Shown in pieces: positions 8,819 through 18,166 of a DNA stretch of 64,000 nt; position 1 is the stretch's first letter, and each line of letters starts with the position of its first letter. The stretch covers positions 1-64,000 of the forward strand of contig JANYJZ010000035.1 of NCBI GenBank assembly GCA_025358305.1, in the 5' to 3' direction. Position numbers and translations under genes: made by a program. The notes under the pieces are model-generated. The model had not been told where the DNA came from and made no database searches. It saw nothing but the letters and a program-made list of their open reading frames with translations. Origin of the DNA: Ignavibacteriota bacterium (lineage in GTDB: Bacteria; Bacteroidota; Ignavibacteria; UBA10030; SZUA-254).

Positions 8819-8850
8819 GGGGAGGCCGCGCTCCCCGGCGCGGTCTCCCC
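8819..8850. terminator. Bidirectional hairpin terminator between convergent genes
   Basis: A 12-bp GC-rich stem (GGGGAGGCCGCG at 8819-8830 against CGCGGTCTCCCC at 8839-8850, one G-T pair) with an 8-nt loop sits between the ends of the peroxiredoxin gene (+) and the membrane-protein gene (-). There is no clear T-tract, so it is likely but not certain to terminate. Confidence 0.6.
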
Positions 8851-8867
8851 ATGGCGTTACTTGGCGT

Positions 8868-9602
8868 TCAGCGCTGGAACGCCGCGATCTGCGCCCGGAG
8901 GATCGCAGCGATCTCGTTGCTGTAGGACTTCACGATATCCTCTGACACTTCCTTCGTCATCCGCAGCAGCCGGTACCCGAACCAAAGCCCCGCGAACAGG
9001 TGCGCGAGCGCCATCACCCAGACGATGGCGAACACCGTCTTTGCGAAAGCGAGGCTCCCGAACAGGAACACGGGGAACGCCGCGACCGTCAGGAGACTGA
9101 AGATCGCGATCCCGTAGTTCGTGACCCAGTACCAGATCCAGAACCGAAAGATGCCGCTCCTCAGGAGCGTCGGAAAGAGATGATTGTTGCTCGCCAGTTT
9201 GGAGAAGATCGTCTCGGCCATGCTTTCCCGGTCCCGCTGGGAAAGCTCGTACGCCTTGTCCCGTTCCGCCGGCCGGAGTGCGAACAGGAGCGTCTGGAAG
9301 ATGATCTCATTGGACCGCGAAAGAAATCCGAAGAACTTCCGGTCGAGCCAGATGTGAAGTTCACCGATCCATTGGACCTTGCTGATGGTCCTGATCAGGA
9401 GCACGTACGCACCGACGAGAGCGGCGCCGACGAGGAGGACAGGGATGGGGAAATTCTCCACAGAAGCGATCATCGACCGGCTGCTCCCGACGGCCAGGGC
9501 CGCGACACCGAGAAGGAGGAGAAAGACATAGATCGCCAGTGCGATTTTTATCGTTTTTTCAAGGTTCTCGAAGTACGCGTAGTGGCTGCTGGCGTTTGCC
9601 AT
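8868..9602 (-). CDS. Four-segment membrane protein of unknown function
   Basis: The 244-residue protein has two N-terminal transmembrane helices (about 18-40 and 50-72, IALAIYVFLLLLGVAALAVG and VLLVGAALVGAYVLLI), a ~75-residue charged cytosolic stretch rich in Arg/Glu (KAYELSQRDRESMAETI), two more helices (about 150-195) and a C-terminal amphipathic helix. I do not recognise the family with certainty. The gene is divergent from the P-loop ATPase at 9824, with 222 bp between the two starts, which would allow joint regulation. Helix pairs with cytosolic loops occur in membrane effectors, but no effector motif can be pointed to. Confidence 0.7.
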   Translation of the reverse strand: MANASSHYAYFENLEKTIKIALAIYVFLLLLGVAALAVGSSRSMIASVENFPIPVLLVGAALVGAYVLLIRTISKVQWIGELHIWLDRKFFGFLSRSNEIIFQTLLFALRPAERDKAYELSQRDRESMAETIFSKLASNNHLFPTLLRSGIFRFWIWYWVTNYGIAIFSLLTVAAFPVFLFGSLAFAKTVFAIVWVMALAHLFAGLWFGYRLLRMTKEVSEDIVKSYSNEIAAILRAQIAAFQR

Positions 9603-9823
9603 GACTCTTTTCGTCGAATTCGACTCAATGCCCCTTCTTCTGCGCTAAAAGTAGTGATTTTTGGGTCGGTTAGCAAGGAAGACCCATCCGTGTGATTTCG
9701 CCGATACTCTTCCCCCCCGTGTGACCAGAACCACATCCGCCTCGCATGAATGCATTAGATTGGATACAATGATCGGCGCAAGAAGCGCAGAGATTTCATA
9801 CGGAATCATTGAAGGAATGCGTG

Positions 9824-11452
9824 ATGATCGACCCCCAACAGGTATTGACATGTTTGAACTTCGGGCGAGTTGACGGCGAATCGGACAACCGCTTCAACAC
9901 CTGTTTCATCGGCACGGAGATGCTGCGCCAGGTACTCCTCCCGCAGCATTCACTCATCGTGGGGAACAAGGGGTCGGGGAAGAGCGCGATCTGCCGATTG
10001 CTGAGCGAAGACCTTCAAAAGGTCAAGCCGCTACTCCCCAAAAATTACAGCGAGATCTACTGCATCCCGGCGTACGGCCTGCAGAGCGAGCAGTTCCTCC
10101 CCGACGTCGATCTGCGCGAGCTCCAGCCGACCTCGGTCGACGACTTCCGCGATTTCTGGCTCCTCTATCTCGGCCTCAAGACCGCCTCGACGCTCATGGC
10201 GGATCCGAAGGTGGAAATCGCTGCCCTCAAAGGGAAGAATGTTGCGCTCAAGACGTCGTACGACACGCTCCATAGCATCCTTGTGAAGCTCGGGCTGCGC
10301 GAGGAAAAGAACGCCTTCAAGAAGGTCCGGTCACAGATCTTTGGCGGGGGAAACGGCGCGCGAGCCTCGCAGTCGGCGGGCGGGAACGGGGTGTCCGGCG
10401 CGACGGACTTCAAGCATAAGACCGGCATGAGCATCATCGCTCTCCTCGACCACGTCGATGTGGTCCTCCGGGAGACGCACAGCCTCGCCTGGCTCATGCT
10501 CGACAAGCTCGATCTCCTCTTCGTTGACGACATCGTGAAGCTCAAGGCCGCCATCACCGGGCTCGTGCAGCTCCTCGTGCAGTACGGCAACCAGTTCAAG
10601 AACATCCATCTGAAGATCTTTCTTCGGAACGACATCTACCGGCAGCTCCACATCGTCAATAAGTCGCATCTCGTGAGCTACAGCAGCGACATGAAGTGGC
10701 CCGCTCATCTGCTCCTGAAGCTCCTCGTCGCCCGCGCGGTCGTCGATCCGCACGTCCGGGACTTCTGCGAAGAGCAGCTCGGTGAAAAGGTCGACGTCAG
10801 CGGCGTCATTCTCGGCGCCGACGACTACGTGAAGCGGATCTTCTACACGATCTTTGAGCCAACGATGGGGAGCTCGGAGGCAAATTCCACGCCGACCGAC
10901 CAGTGGATCCTCCGCCGGCTCGTCGACGGCACGGGCAGCAGCTTCCCGCGCGAACTCATCCATCTCGGGAACCGTGCGGTGGAGAAACAGCGGGAGATGA
11001 ACCGGATGGCGAACAGGCACTGCTCGGTGAAGCTCATCAGTGCCAAGGCGTTGAAGGACGCGTTCGAGGTGATCTCGGCGTATCGGTGCGACACGTACCT
11101 CTATTCGGAGTTCCCGCACCTGTCGAAGCATTTCGATGTATTCCGCGGGAGTGACACGGCGGTCTTCCACCGCCAGGAGCTCTACATGCTGTTCGAACCG
11201 CTCTCGATCAAAGGGGACGACGCGATCCGCGCAGTGTTCGACACGGGTCTTCTCTTGCCGCTGGGGAACAACGTGGATTCAAGCAGAAAGTTCAAAGTGC
11301 CGCTGCTCTACAGGACGGGTCTCGGCGTCTCCGACCGGAAGCATTACTCGGACGCGCGTCCCGCAAACCGCCAAGAACACCCGGTGCGCGAACGGGAGCA
11401 ACAGCACCAACAGCACCATCAGCATCAGCCGACGGCAGGTTCGAACAACTAG
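9824..11452 (+). CDS. P-loop ATPase of the Sll1717 type
   Basis: The ATG at 9824 follows GAAGGA (9811-9816) and is chosen over the TTG at 9809. The 542-residue product has a Walker A motif GNKGSGKSA at about residues 47-55, a Walker B-like WLMLDKLDLLF near 230 and the arginine-bearing KIFLRNDIYRQL near 270, an arrangement typical of the Sll1717/KAP-like P-loop NTPases. Residues ~180-200 are a Gly/Ala/Asn-rich linker. The C-terminal half ends in a His/Gln-rich low-complexity tail. The family is linked to membrane-associated or defence-type NTPase functions in other bacteria, but its role is unknown. The divergent membrane-protein gene next to it is the natural partner candidate. Confidence 0.75.
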   Translation: MIDPQQVLTCLNFGRVDGESDNRFNTCFIGTEMLRQVLLPQHSLIVGNKGSGKSAICRLLSEDLQKVKPLLPKNYSEIYCIPAYGLQSEQFLPDVDLRELQPTSVDDFRDFWLLYLGLKTASTLMADPKVEIAALKGKNVALKTSYDTLHSILVKLGLREEKNAFKKVRSQIFGGGNGARASQSAGGNGVSGATDFKHKTGMSIIALLDHVDVVLRETHSLAWLMLDKLDLLFVDDIVKLKAAITGLVQLLVQYGNQFKNIHLKIFLRNDIYRQLHIVNKSHLVSYSSDMKWPAHLLLKLLVARAVVDPHVRDFCEEQLGEKVDVSGVILGADDYVKRIFYTIFEPTMGSSEANSTPTDQWILRRLVDGTGSSFPRELIHLGNRAVEKQREMNRMANRHCSVKLISAKALKDAFEVISAYRCDTYLYSEFPHLSKHFDVFRGSDTAVFHRQELYMLFEPLSIKGDDAIRAVFDTGLLLPLGNNVDSSRKFKVPLLYRTGLGVSDRKHYSDARPANRQEHPVREREQQHQQHHQHQPTAGSNN

Positions 11453-11473
11453 GGGACCAGACCGTCGTCGTGG

Positions 11474-13669
11474 TCAGGCCTGCGGCGCGTCCGGCGCGGT
11501 CGCGATGGCCTTGCGGACGCTTGCGAGCATCATGTCGGTCGTGTACGGCTTGATGATGTAGTCTTGGATCCCGTCTGTACCCTTGGCGGCCTGGATCGCA
11601 GGGTCGAGGTACCCGCTCGAAATGATCGATCGCACCCCCCGTTTCACCTCCTTCATCTTGAGCAACGCATCCCATCCGTTCAATTTCGGCAGTCCGATGT
11701 CGAGGATGACGAGCTGGACCTCATCCTTGTGGGCAGTGAACGCCTCCACACCCTCCACGCCGTCAGACGCATTGATCACCTTGAACCCCTGCGATTCCAA
11801 CGATTTCGTAAGGGACGTCCGGACAAACTCCTCGTCCTCGACGACGAGGATCATCCCGCGACGGGAAGTGTCCGCCCGGGGTTGGGCGGGCACGATCGCG
11901 ACCAGACGTTGCGTGTCCTCCTCGCTCACCGGAATGCAGACCGTGAAGACCGAGCCCTCACCGAGACGGCTCTGGACATCGATGACCGCGTGGTGCGTCT
12001 GCACGATCCCGTAGACGACGGAAAGTCCCAGTCCCGTTCCTTTGCCCATCTCTTTCGTCGTAAAGAAAGGATCGAAGATGTGCCGTCGGGTCTTTTCATC
12101 CATGCCGGTCCCCGTATCGGCGACGCTCAGCCGCACGTAGCGCTGGTGGGCGACTGCGGCCGAGTGCTTCTGCCGGAGGAGCGTGCCGTCCACCTCGTCG
12201 GTCGCGATCGTGATGCGTCCGCCTGAAGGCATCGCGTCGCGGGCGTTGACGCAGAGATTGAGGAGTACCTGATGGACCTGGCTCGCGTCGGCAACGACCG
12301 GGGGGAGGTGCGGATCGAGGATGCTCGAGAACTCGATCGTCCGGGGGAAGGTCTGCGCGAGCATCGCGACGAACTCCGTCACGGCCGTGTTCACATCGAC
12401 GACGGCGAACGTGATCGGCGTCTTTCGGGCGAACGTCAGGATCTGTTGGACGACCATGGCGCCCCGGTCCACGGCCTTCGTGTTGATGCCCACGATGCGG
12501 TCGATCTGTTCGCGCGACAAATTCTGCTTCTGCAGGCCGAGTGTATTGATGAGGATGATCTGGAGGATGTTGTTCACGTCATGGGCGATGCCGCCGGCGA
12601 GCGTGCCCATGCTCTCCATCTTCTGCGATTGGCGCAGTTCCTCCTCCATCCTGCGCCGTTCCGTCATGTCGCGGCCGATGGCGACAAAGCCCCGGACCTG
12701 CCCGTCGGTCAGCATCGGTTTGACGGAAAAGTTCATCGGAACGGTCGTGCCGGACTTGGCGCGGACGCCGCATTCAAAATTCGTCTCACGGGACCCGATG
12801 AGCGATCCTTCTCGTCCATTCGGGTGGAGATTGCCCGGTTCCTCGAGAAGCTCGTCCAGGCGCCTCCCGATGAGCTCCCGTTCCTCGTAGCCGAGAATCG
12901 ACGTGACGGCGGTTCCGCGCACCATCTCGATGCGGAACGCATCGTCGGTCGTGACGAACACGTCGCTCATGGCCCCGAGGGCGGACTTGAGCTCGTCGAA
13001 GTGCGTATTGACGATGATCTTGTGCCGGAAGATGAAGTAGACGGCGATCGTCAGCGCGATCGTGCAGGAGATGTAGTACGATTCGGGTCCAAGATGGAAG
13101 ATCCCGAAGAAGACGGACTCGGTAAAGGGGCCCGGGAGGAGCATGAGAAGGAGGGCGAACGCGCCGAAGAGGAGGTTCGACCTTCCTGCCCTCTCATAAA
13201 AACCGCGGGCCACCTCGTAGAGCATGGCGATGCCGATCGTGAAGAAGATCGTCAGCCATGTGAGATAAAAGACGTATCCGCTCTGGTTGATCCCGTGCGA
13301 CTCCGACAGGGGTTCCGGAATGAGCCCGAGGAGGATCATGGCGTACCCGAAGAGCCCTGCCGTGTAGATGCTGATCGTGACCAATCGGGAATGGAGCACT
13401 TCGTAGCGCCGGACGAACAGGACGATGAAGTGGAGGAAGAAGAACGGGAAGAGGGCGTAGACGAAGTTGCTCGCCATGCCGATCCACGGCCGGTACCAGA
13501 GCCCTGGGGACGCGGTCCAGACGTAGCCAGCGACTCCCAGGAACACGAGGAGCCCGATGCAAAACGCGAAGAATTGACTCAGGACGTTGCGCGGGGATTT
13601 GGAGAGGACGATCGCGGCAAGCGCGATGTTGGCTATGGTATAGCCGATAATGATGCTCGCAAAGAACAT
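11474..13669 (-). CDS. Hybrid histidine kinase (7TM - PAS - HisKA - HATPase - REC)
   Basis: A purine-rich AGGAGG site precedes the ATG at 13669. The 731-residue protein has about seven N-terminal membrane helices (1-215) and a PAS domain (about 225-340, ending GRDMTERRRMEEEL). The HisKA phospho-acceptor is in GGIAHDVNN. The ATPase domain has the N-box NLCVNARDAM, G1 DTGTGMD and G2 GKGTGLGLS. A C-terminal receiver follows, with acidic pocket VVEDEE, phospho-acceptor VILDIGLP and conserved KPY. It senses a signal at or in the membrane and passes phosphate through its own receiver. It lies 72 bp downstream of the coiled-coil/receiver gene on the same strand, so the two probably form one signalling operon. 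Confidence 0.93.
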   Translation of the reverse strand: MFFASIIIGYTIANIALAAIVLSKSPRNVLSQFFAFCIGLLVFLGVAGYVWTASPGLWYRPWIGMASNFVYALFPFFFLHFIVLFVRRYEVLHSRLVTISIYTAGLFGYAMILLGLIPEPLSESHGINQSGYVFYLTWLTIFFTIGIAMLYEVARGFYERAGRSNLLFGAFALLLMLLPGPFTESVFFGIFHLGPESYYISCTIALTIAVYFIFRHKIIVNTHFDELKSALGAMSDVFVTTDDAFRIEMVRGTAVTSILGYEERELIGRRLDELLEEPGNLHPNGREGSLIGSRETNFECGVRAKSGTTVPMNFSVKPMLTDGQVRGFVAIGRDMTERRRMEEELRQSQKMESMGTLAGGIAHDVNNILQIILINTLGLQKQNLSREQIDRIVGINTKAVDRGAMVVQQILTFARKTPITFAVVDVNTAVTEFVAMLAQTFPRTIEFSSILDPHLPPVVADASQVHQVLLNLCVNARDAMPSGGRITIATDEVDGTLLRQKHSAAVAHQRYVRLSVADTGTGMDEKTRRHIFDPFFTTKEMGKGTGLGLSVVYGIVQTHHAVIDVQSRLGEGSVFTVCIPVSEEDTQRLVAIVPAQPRADTSRRGMILVVEDEEFVRTSLTKSLESQGFKVINASDGVEGVEAFTAHKDEVQLVILDIGLPKLNGWDALLKMKEVKRGVRSIISSGYLDPAIQAAKGTDGIQDYIIKPYTTDMMLASVRKAIATAPDAPQA

Positions 13670-13741
13670 GATCCTCCTCCTCCGTCGCCTCCGTCGTACT
13701 ACGCCTCACCAGGTAGAGAGAGCCTCGCCTTGGTGCGTTGA

Positions 13742-16700
13742 CTAATTACGCGCGAACATGCGGTACCGCTTGAGCTTTCCTTCGACGACCGCAACGAGCA
13801 TGTCGGCATCGACAGGCTTCGTCAGGTAATCGTCCACGCCCAGCTGCACGCCGGAACGTATGATGACGCCGTCTCGCAAGGAGCTCATGAACACGAACGG
13901 GATCTTCCGCAACTGCGGCTGCGTCTGGACGGCCGCGAAGAACTGGAACCCGTCGAGTTCGCTTTCGCCGAACTTGATGTCGCTCAGGATGAGGTCCACC
14001 GAGGTGGTATTCAGGTGGACGAGACCTTCGTTGACCGAGAGGGCCGGGATCACCTGGAACCCCGCGTCGGTGAGGAGGTCGTCGACCACCTTCAAGAGGA
14101 GGATGTCGTCGTCCGCGACCAGGATGCGCCCCTTGACCGCGAGACGTTCGATCGTGGAGAGGATGTACGGTTCGAGCTTCGCGCTCTCCTCAGAGTTGAT
14201 CCGGTACTTGTCCTTCAGCGCGTTCAGGGCGCTCGTATCGCGGAGGTTGATCTCGTTGCCGACGATCATTCGTTCGACCTCTGCGGTGTAGAGCTCGAGC
14301 CGCACGTCCGCTTCCATCGCAAGGTGTTCGTCGAAGGTCAGGTCGAGGAGCTCCTTGAGCGCAAGGATGTCCTTCGCTGCAGCGACGGTCGGGTCGCCGT
14401 CGGCGTAGAGTTCACGGAGCTTCTTCCGGTAGAGCTCCTGTTTTTCCGCCATCTCGACGGGAACTTTGGTCCCCATGAGATCCATTTTGTAGTCGTATTC
14501 CTTGGAGAGCTGTTCCATCCGGCGGATGAACGTCGCTTCCATTTCCTTCTGGAGCGTGCCCCGCAGGGTCCGAATGCGATCCTCCTGGGCCCCCAGCAGG
14601 GCGTCGTACGATTTCTGCAGCCGCTGCTTCTCTGCTTCGATCGACTGCGCTGCGGCCTGTTCGACCTTCTGGCGCTGCGATTCAAGGTCGGTCTGGTACT
14701 TCTGGTGGAATTCGGCCTCGAGTTCCTTCCGGAGGACCGCCTGCTGCTGACGGAAGTGGATCTCCTCCTTTGACCGGAGCGCCTTCTCCTGCTCCTCGAG
14801 TTCCACGCGGTGTGCCTCGGCAAGGGCGACGCGCTTCGCCGCGAACCCCTCCTCGATCGTCTTCTTCTGCGTGTCAAATTCCTTCTTCCACTCTTCCCGT
14901 TCCTTCGCGAGACGCCCTTCGAAGTCCTTGGAGAGCTTCTTCTGGAGCTCCTCGACCACCGACCGGTGCTGGAGGTCGCTCTGGCCGCGGACCGACTTCT
15001 CCGTCTTCTGGACGGCGTCGGCCAATTTGGACTCGAACTCCTTGTGCAGGACCTCTTCTCGGGACTTCACGGCGGCACTCTCGTGCGTCCGATGCTCCTG
15101 CAGAAGCTTTTCGATCTCCTTCTTGTGCGCGGTGCCGAGTTTTTTCTCCCGTTCCGCGTGGGCCTGTTCCATGCCCTTCTTCTGCGTCTCGTGTTCAGCG
15201 AGGAGGGTCTCGCGTTCGCGGGTACGCTGGGCTTCCAACTGGGCGGTGAGCGTCTTCTGGGACGCTTCGAGCTCCGCGCGGTGCTTCTTGTCGCTCTCTC
15301 CCTTCGCGGCTTCCCGCGCTTCCCGTACGGCATCCGCCACCCGACGATCGAACTCGGCCCGCAAGGTCTTTTCGCGTTCAGCGTGGCTCTGCTCGGCCGC
15401 TTCGAGTTCCCGCATCTGCGTCTCGGCGAGCCGGCGACGTTCTTCTCCGTGCGCGGTCTCCAAACTCGTGACCTGCGCCTCGAAGTCTCGGGCCCGGCGC
15501 TCCTGATCTGCCGCAAGCCGTGCATCGAACTCCGCCGAGAGGTGCTTGCGGACCTCATCGAGGTCTGCGCGCTGCTTTTCGTTCTCCTCGAGCTCCCGTC
15601 GATGGACCTCGGCGAGTTTCTTGCGCTCCTCCTCGTAGGATGTCTGGAGAGCGCGACGTTGTGTTTCGAGTTCCTGCTTCCATCGTTGCTGCTCGGCCGT
15701 GATGCGGCTCTCAAAATCCGCGGCGAGCTGCTTCTCCTTCTTTTCGACCTCCACCCGGCGCTGCTGTTCGCTCTCGCCCCGCACGGAATCACGCGCTTTT
15801 TTCAGGTTCTCGTCGTTCTGACGCTGCAACTCTGCACGGATCTGCAGTTCGTGTTCCCGGAGCGTTTGTTCATGCTTCTTTGCCACACCCTGCTGTGCAT
15901 CGGCGAGCGAACGTTCCTGCTCGGCGTGTGCCTTGAGAAGCTTGGACTTCTCTGTTTCGAGCGTCTGCTTCCAACGTTCGGTCTCCGCCGCGAGGCGGGA
16001 CTCGAACTCGGCGGAAAGCCGCTTCTCCACATTCTGGACCTCGGTGCGGCGATGTTCGTCGCCCTGGGCCCGAAGCGCAAGTTCGGATTCTTTGAGCTTT
16101 TCGGCAAGTTGGCGTTCGAACTCTTCGCGGAGCTGCCGTTCGCGCTCCGCGAACGTGGCCTGTTCGCGCGACGTGAGATCGGAATGTTCCCGCTTGATCT
16201 GGTCCTGGAGGCGCTTCTGTTCGCTCTGGTGGTTCGCGGAGAGTTTTGTGGCGAGATCCTGCTCGGCCTTGGTGAGCGATTCCTGATACTGTTTCTCGAG
16301 GATGGCTTCGCTCTGCGCGGCGGCTGCCTTCAACTTGCGCAAGTAGTCGCGCTCGAGTTGTTCCTTGCTTTCTGCGAGCTGGTGCTCGAACTTGGTCCGC
16401 AGCGCCTCGCGATGAAGTTCGACGTTCGCCCGTTCGTCTTGGACGAGCTTCGCGGCGTGTTCCTCCGCTTTGCGGAGTTCCGCCGTGAATCGCTCCTTGT
16501 ACTCCGCCTCAAGCTGTTGGCGGACCTGGTGCTCAAGCATCTCGCGGCTCACGTCCGGAAGGGCTGCGGCCGCCTCTTGTTTCGGTGTAGCGCGTGGCGG
16601 TTCGGGCCGCGCCGGTGCTGCGGCAGGCGAGGGGGCCGGGTCGGAGGAAGACTTGCCTTTAAAAACGCTGAGCCGCTCTTCGAACGCACGGATGAACGGG

Positions 16701-16879
16701 TTTGTCGCGTCGATGAGGCGCGCTTCTGCGATCGTCGCCGTCGCCTTTTCGAAATCGCCGTCTTTGATCAGCTTATCGGCTTGTCGAAGGAGGTTCCGGA
16801 ACACCTCTTGGTTCCCACCCCTACCAGATTGCTGGGGTGCCGGGGGGGCGTCCTTTACTTTCGGGGGGGTTACTGCCAT
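13742..16879 (-). CDS. Giant coiled-coil protein with C-terminal receiver domain
   Basis: The 1,045-residue product starts with a TPR-like helical hairpin (about 25-75, NLLRQADKLIKDGDFEKA) and a Pro/Ala linker. It then has ~700 residues of almost uninterrupted Glu/Lys/Arg/Gln heptads with recurring phrases such as HAEREKTLRAEFD and KKLGTAHKKE: a very long coiled coil. After a helical region around 830-910 comes a receiver domain with acidic cluster VADDD, phospho-acceptor LILSDIKFG, MSSLRDG and LTKPVD. A receiver at the end of a long rod suggests phosphorylation-controlled assembly or localisation. The hybrid kinase 72 bp downstream is the likely phosphate donor. No known family of this full architecture comes to mind. 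Confidence 0.85.
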   Translation of the reverse strand: MAVTPPKVKDAPPAPQQSGRGGNQEVFRNLLRQADKLIKDGDFEKATATIAEARLIDATNPFIRAFEERLSVFKGKSSSDPAPSPAAAPARPEPPRATPKQEAAAALPDVSREMLEHQVRQQLEAEYKERFTAELRKAEEHAAKLVQDERANVELHREALRTKFEHQLAESKEQLERDYLRKLKAAAAQSEAILEKQYQESLTKAEQDLATKLSANHQSEQKRLQDQIKREHSDLTSREQATFAERERQLREEFERQLAEKLKESELALRAQGDEHRRTEVQNVEKRLSAEFESRLAAETERWKQTLETEKSKLLKAHAEQERSLADAQQGVAKKHEQTLREHELQIRAELQRQNDENLKKARDSVRGESEQQRRVEVEKKEKQLAADFESRITAEQQRWKQELETQRRALQTSYEEERKKLAEVHRRELEENEKQRADLDEVRKHLSAEFDARLAADQERRARDFEAQVTSLETAHGEERRRLAETQMRELEAAEQSHAEREKTLRAEFDRRVADAVREAREAAKGESDKKHRAELEASQKTLTAQLEAQRTRERETLLAEHETQKKGMEQAHAEREKKLGTAHKKEIEKLLQEHRTHESAAVKSREEVLHKEFESKLADAVQKTEKSVRGQSDLQHRSVVEELQKKLSKDFEGRLAKEREEWKKEFDTQKKTIEEGFAAKRVALAEAHRVELEEQEKALRSKEEIHFRQQQAVLRKELEAEFHQKYQTDLESQRQKVEQAAAQSIEAEKQRLQKSYDALLGAQEDRIRTLRGTLQKEMEATFIRRMEQLSKEYDYKMDLMGTKVPVEMAEKQELYRKKLRELYADGDPTVAAAKDILALKELLDLTFDEHLAMEADVRLELYTAEVERMIVGNEINLRDTSALNALKDKYRINSEESAKLEPYILSTIERLAVKGRILVADDDILLLKVVDDLLTDAGFQVIPALSVNEGLVHLNTTSVDLILSDIKFGESELDGFQFFAAVQTQPQLRKIPFVFMSSLRDGVIIRSGVQLGVDDYLTKPVDADMLVAVVEGKLKRYRMFARN

Positions 16880-17083
16880 ATGTCACCGGGGGCTGATACG
16901 TTACCGGCAGAGATACAGCCCTCCCTGCATGTGCGAACTTGCTTCATGGTGCCCGAATATACGAATTTAGTGGGGTAAATGTCAACTGTCTCCTCGAAAA
17001 CGGCCTTTAACGGCAGAAATTACGTCTGTTGCTGAGGATAAAGAGTGAAGCGTTGGACTTTAAGTGCTTGTGGGGTAAGGACT

Positions 17084-18166
17084 TCAGGGAAGGCTGTCCA
17101 GCGCGGCACACAAACGCATCACTCCGGTCCGAAACGACTCTGGCGTCCCGCCGAGTCCGAGCCGGAAGTGGTCGGGAAGGCCAAAGAACTCTCCTGGGGC
17201 GATTGCGGTGTCATGACGCGAGAGGAGGTGCTGGTAGAGCGTGTCGACCGACCCGTGCATCAATCTGGGGAACATGACGGTACCGTACACTGGGAAAAAA
17301 CACTCCAGATCCTCCCTCGGCGCGAGGAGCTCCTTGGCGCATTTCCGGTTCTCGTCGAGGATACCTTTGGACCATGCGCGGATCGCGTCGAGATGTTCGA
17401 GCGCGATGACGCTCATCCGTTCGGTCGCGTGCGGAGGGATGTTCTCGAAGAGATCGTTGAGAAGCCACATGCGGCGGATGAGAGAGGGTTCGGCGAGCAC
17501 CCAGCCGCACCGTAAGCCGCTGAGTCCGTAGACCTTCGTGAGGCTGTTCGTAATGACGAACTCCTCTCCAAGGTGAACGGCGGAACGCGGCGTGATGTCG
17601 AATGCCGCGTCGAGGTAGACCTCGTCGACGAGAACCCGCGCGCCCGAGCGCCTCGCGATCGCGCCGATCTCTTTGAGCGTCTCCTCGCTTGTGAGGGCGC
17701 TCGAAGGGTTGTGGAGGTTCGTCACGACGATGAGCTTTGTTCGGGGGGACATCCTCGACGCAATATCGCCGGGATCGATCTGGTAATTGGCTTCAGGACG
17801 CCGGGGAAATCGTCGTACGACCGCGCCGAGGTATCCCGCGGTCGCAACGATGAGCTCGTACCCAGGGTCCTCGATGAGGATCTCGTCGCCTGGACCCGCG
17901 AGCACCGCCATCGCGATATGGTTCGCCAGAGAGGTTCCGAGCGTGGCGAAGATGCGATCCGCGCCGATGCTGCAGTGGCGTGCGAGCGCCTCCTGGAGCG
18001 GCAGGTAGCCGTAAAAACTGTTCCCTGTGATCTCAAGGTCCTCGAGACGCACGGGCAGGCGAGAGAGGGGGTAACTCATCAGGCCGCTCGTCGCAAGGTT
18101 GTACGAGACGTGGACATGTTGTTTCGCCCACTGCATGTAGCGCGATTCCATGACGCGCGGGGTCAT
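17084..18166 (-). CDS. PLP-dependent class I/II aminotransferase
   Basis: The 360-residue product has the fold-type I aminotransferase pattern: substrate/phosphate region GTSLANHIAM, the NLHNPSSALTS segment (Asn contacting PLP), VLVDEVYLD (Asp-Glu-Val-Tyr) and the Schiff-base lysine in NSLTKVYGLSGLRCGW (NSLTK). It probably transfers an amino group between an amino acid and a 2-oxo acid in the cytoplasm. Its ATG overlaps the stop of the upstream permease gene by four bases (ATGA, 18163-18166), so the two are translationally coupled. The enzyme may therefore act on the amino acid the permease imports. The exact substrate cannot be read from the sequence. Confidence 0.88.
   Translation of the reverse strand: MTPRVMESRYMQWAKQHVHVSYNLATSGLMSYPLSRLPVRLEDLEITGNSFYGYLPLQEALARHCSIGADRIFATLGTSLANHIAMAVLAGPGDEILIEDPGYELIVATAGYLGAVVRRFPRRPEANYQIDPGDIASRMSPRTKLIVVTNLHNPSSALTSEETLKEIGAIARRSGARVLVDEVYLDAAFDITPRSAVHLGEEFVITNSLTKVYGLSGLRCGWVLAEPSLIRRMWLLNDLFENIPPHATERMSVIALEHLDAIRAWSKGILDENRKCAKELLAPREDLECFFPVYGTVMFPRLMHGSVDTLYQHLLSRHDTAIAPGEFFGLPDHFRLGLGGTPESFRTGVMRLCAALDSLP

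Noticed and set aside
12272-13741. 489-residue plus-strand ORF opposite the histidine kinase
   Set aside because: It is Asp/Glu/Arg-rich antisense of conserved kinase domains with no features of its own.
14810-16978. 722-residue plus-strand ORF opposite the coiled-coil gene
   Set aside because: It is Leu/Phe-rich because it is the complement of Glu/Lys/Arg codons in the coiled coil. It has no signal, start site or domain.
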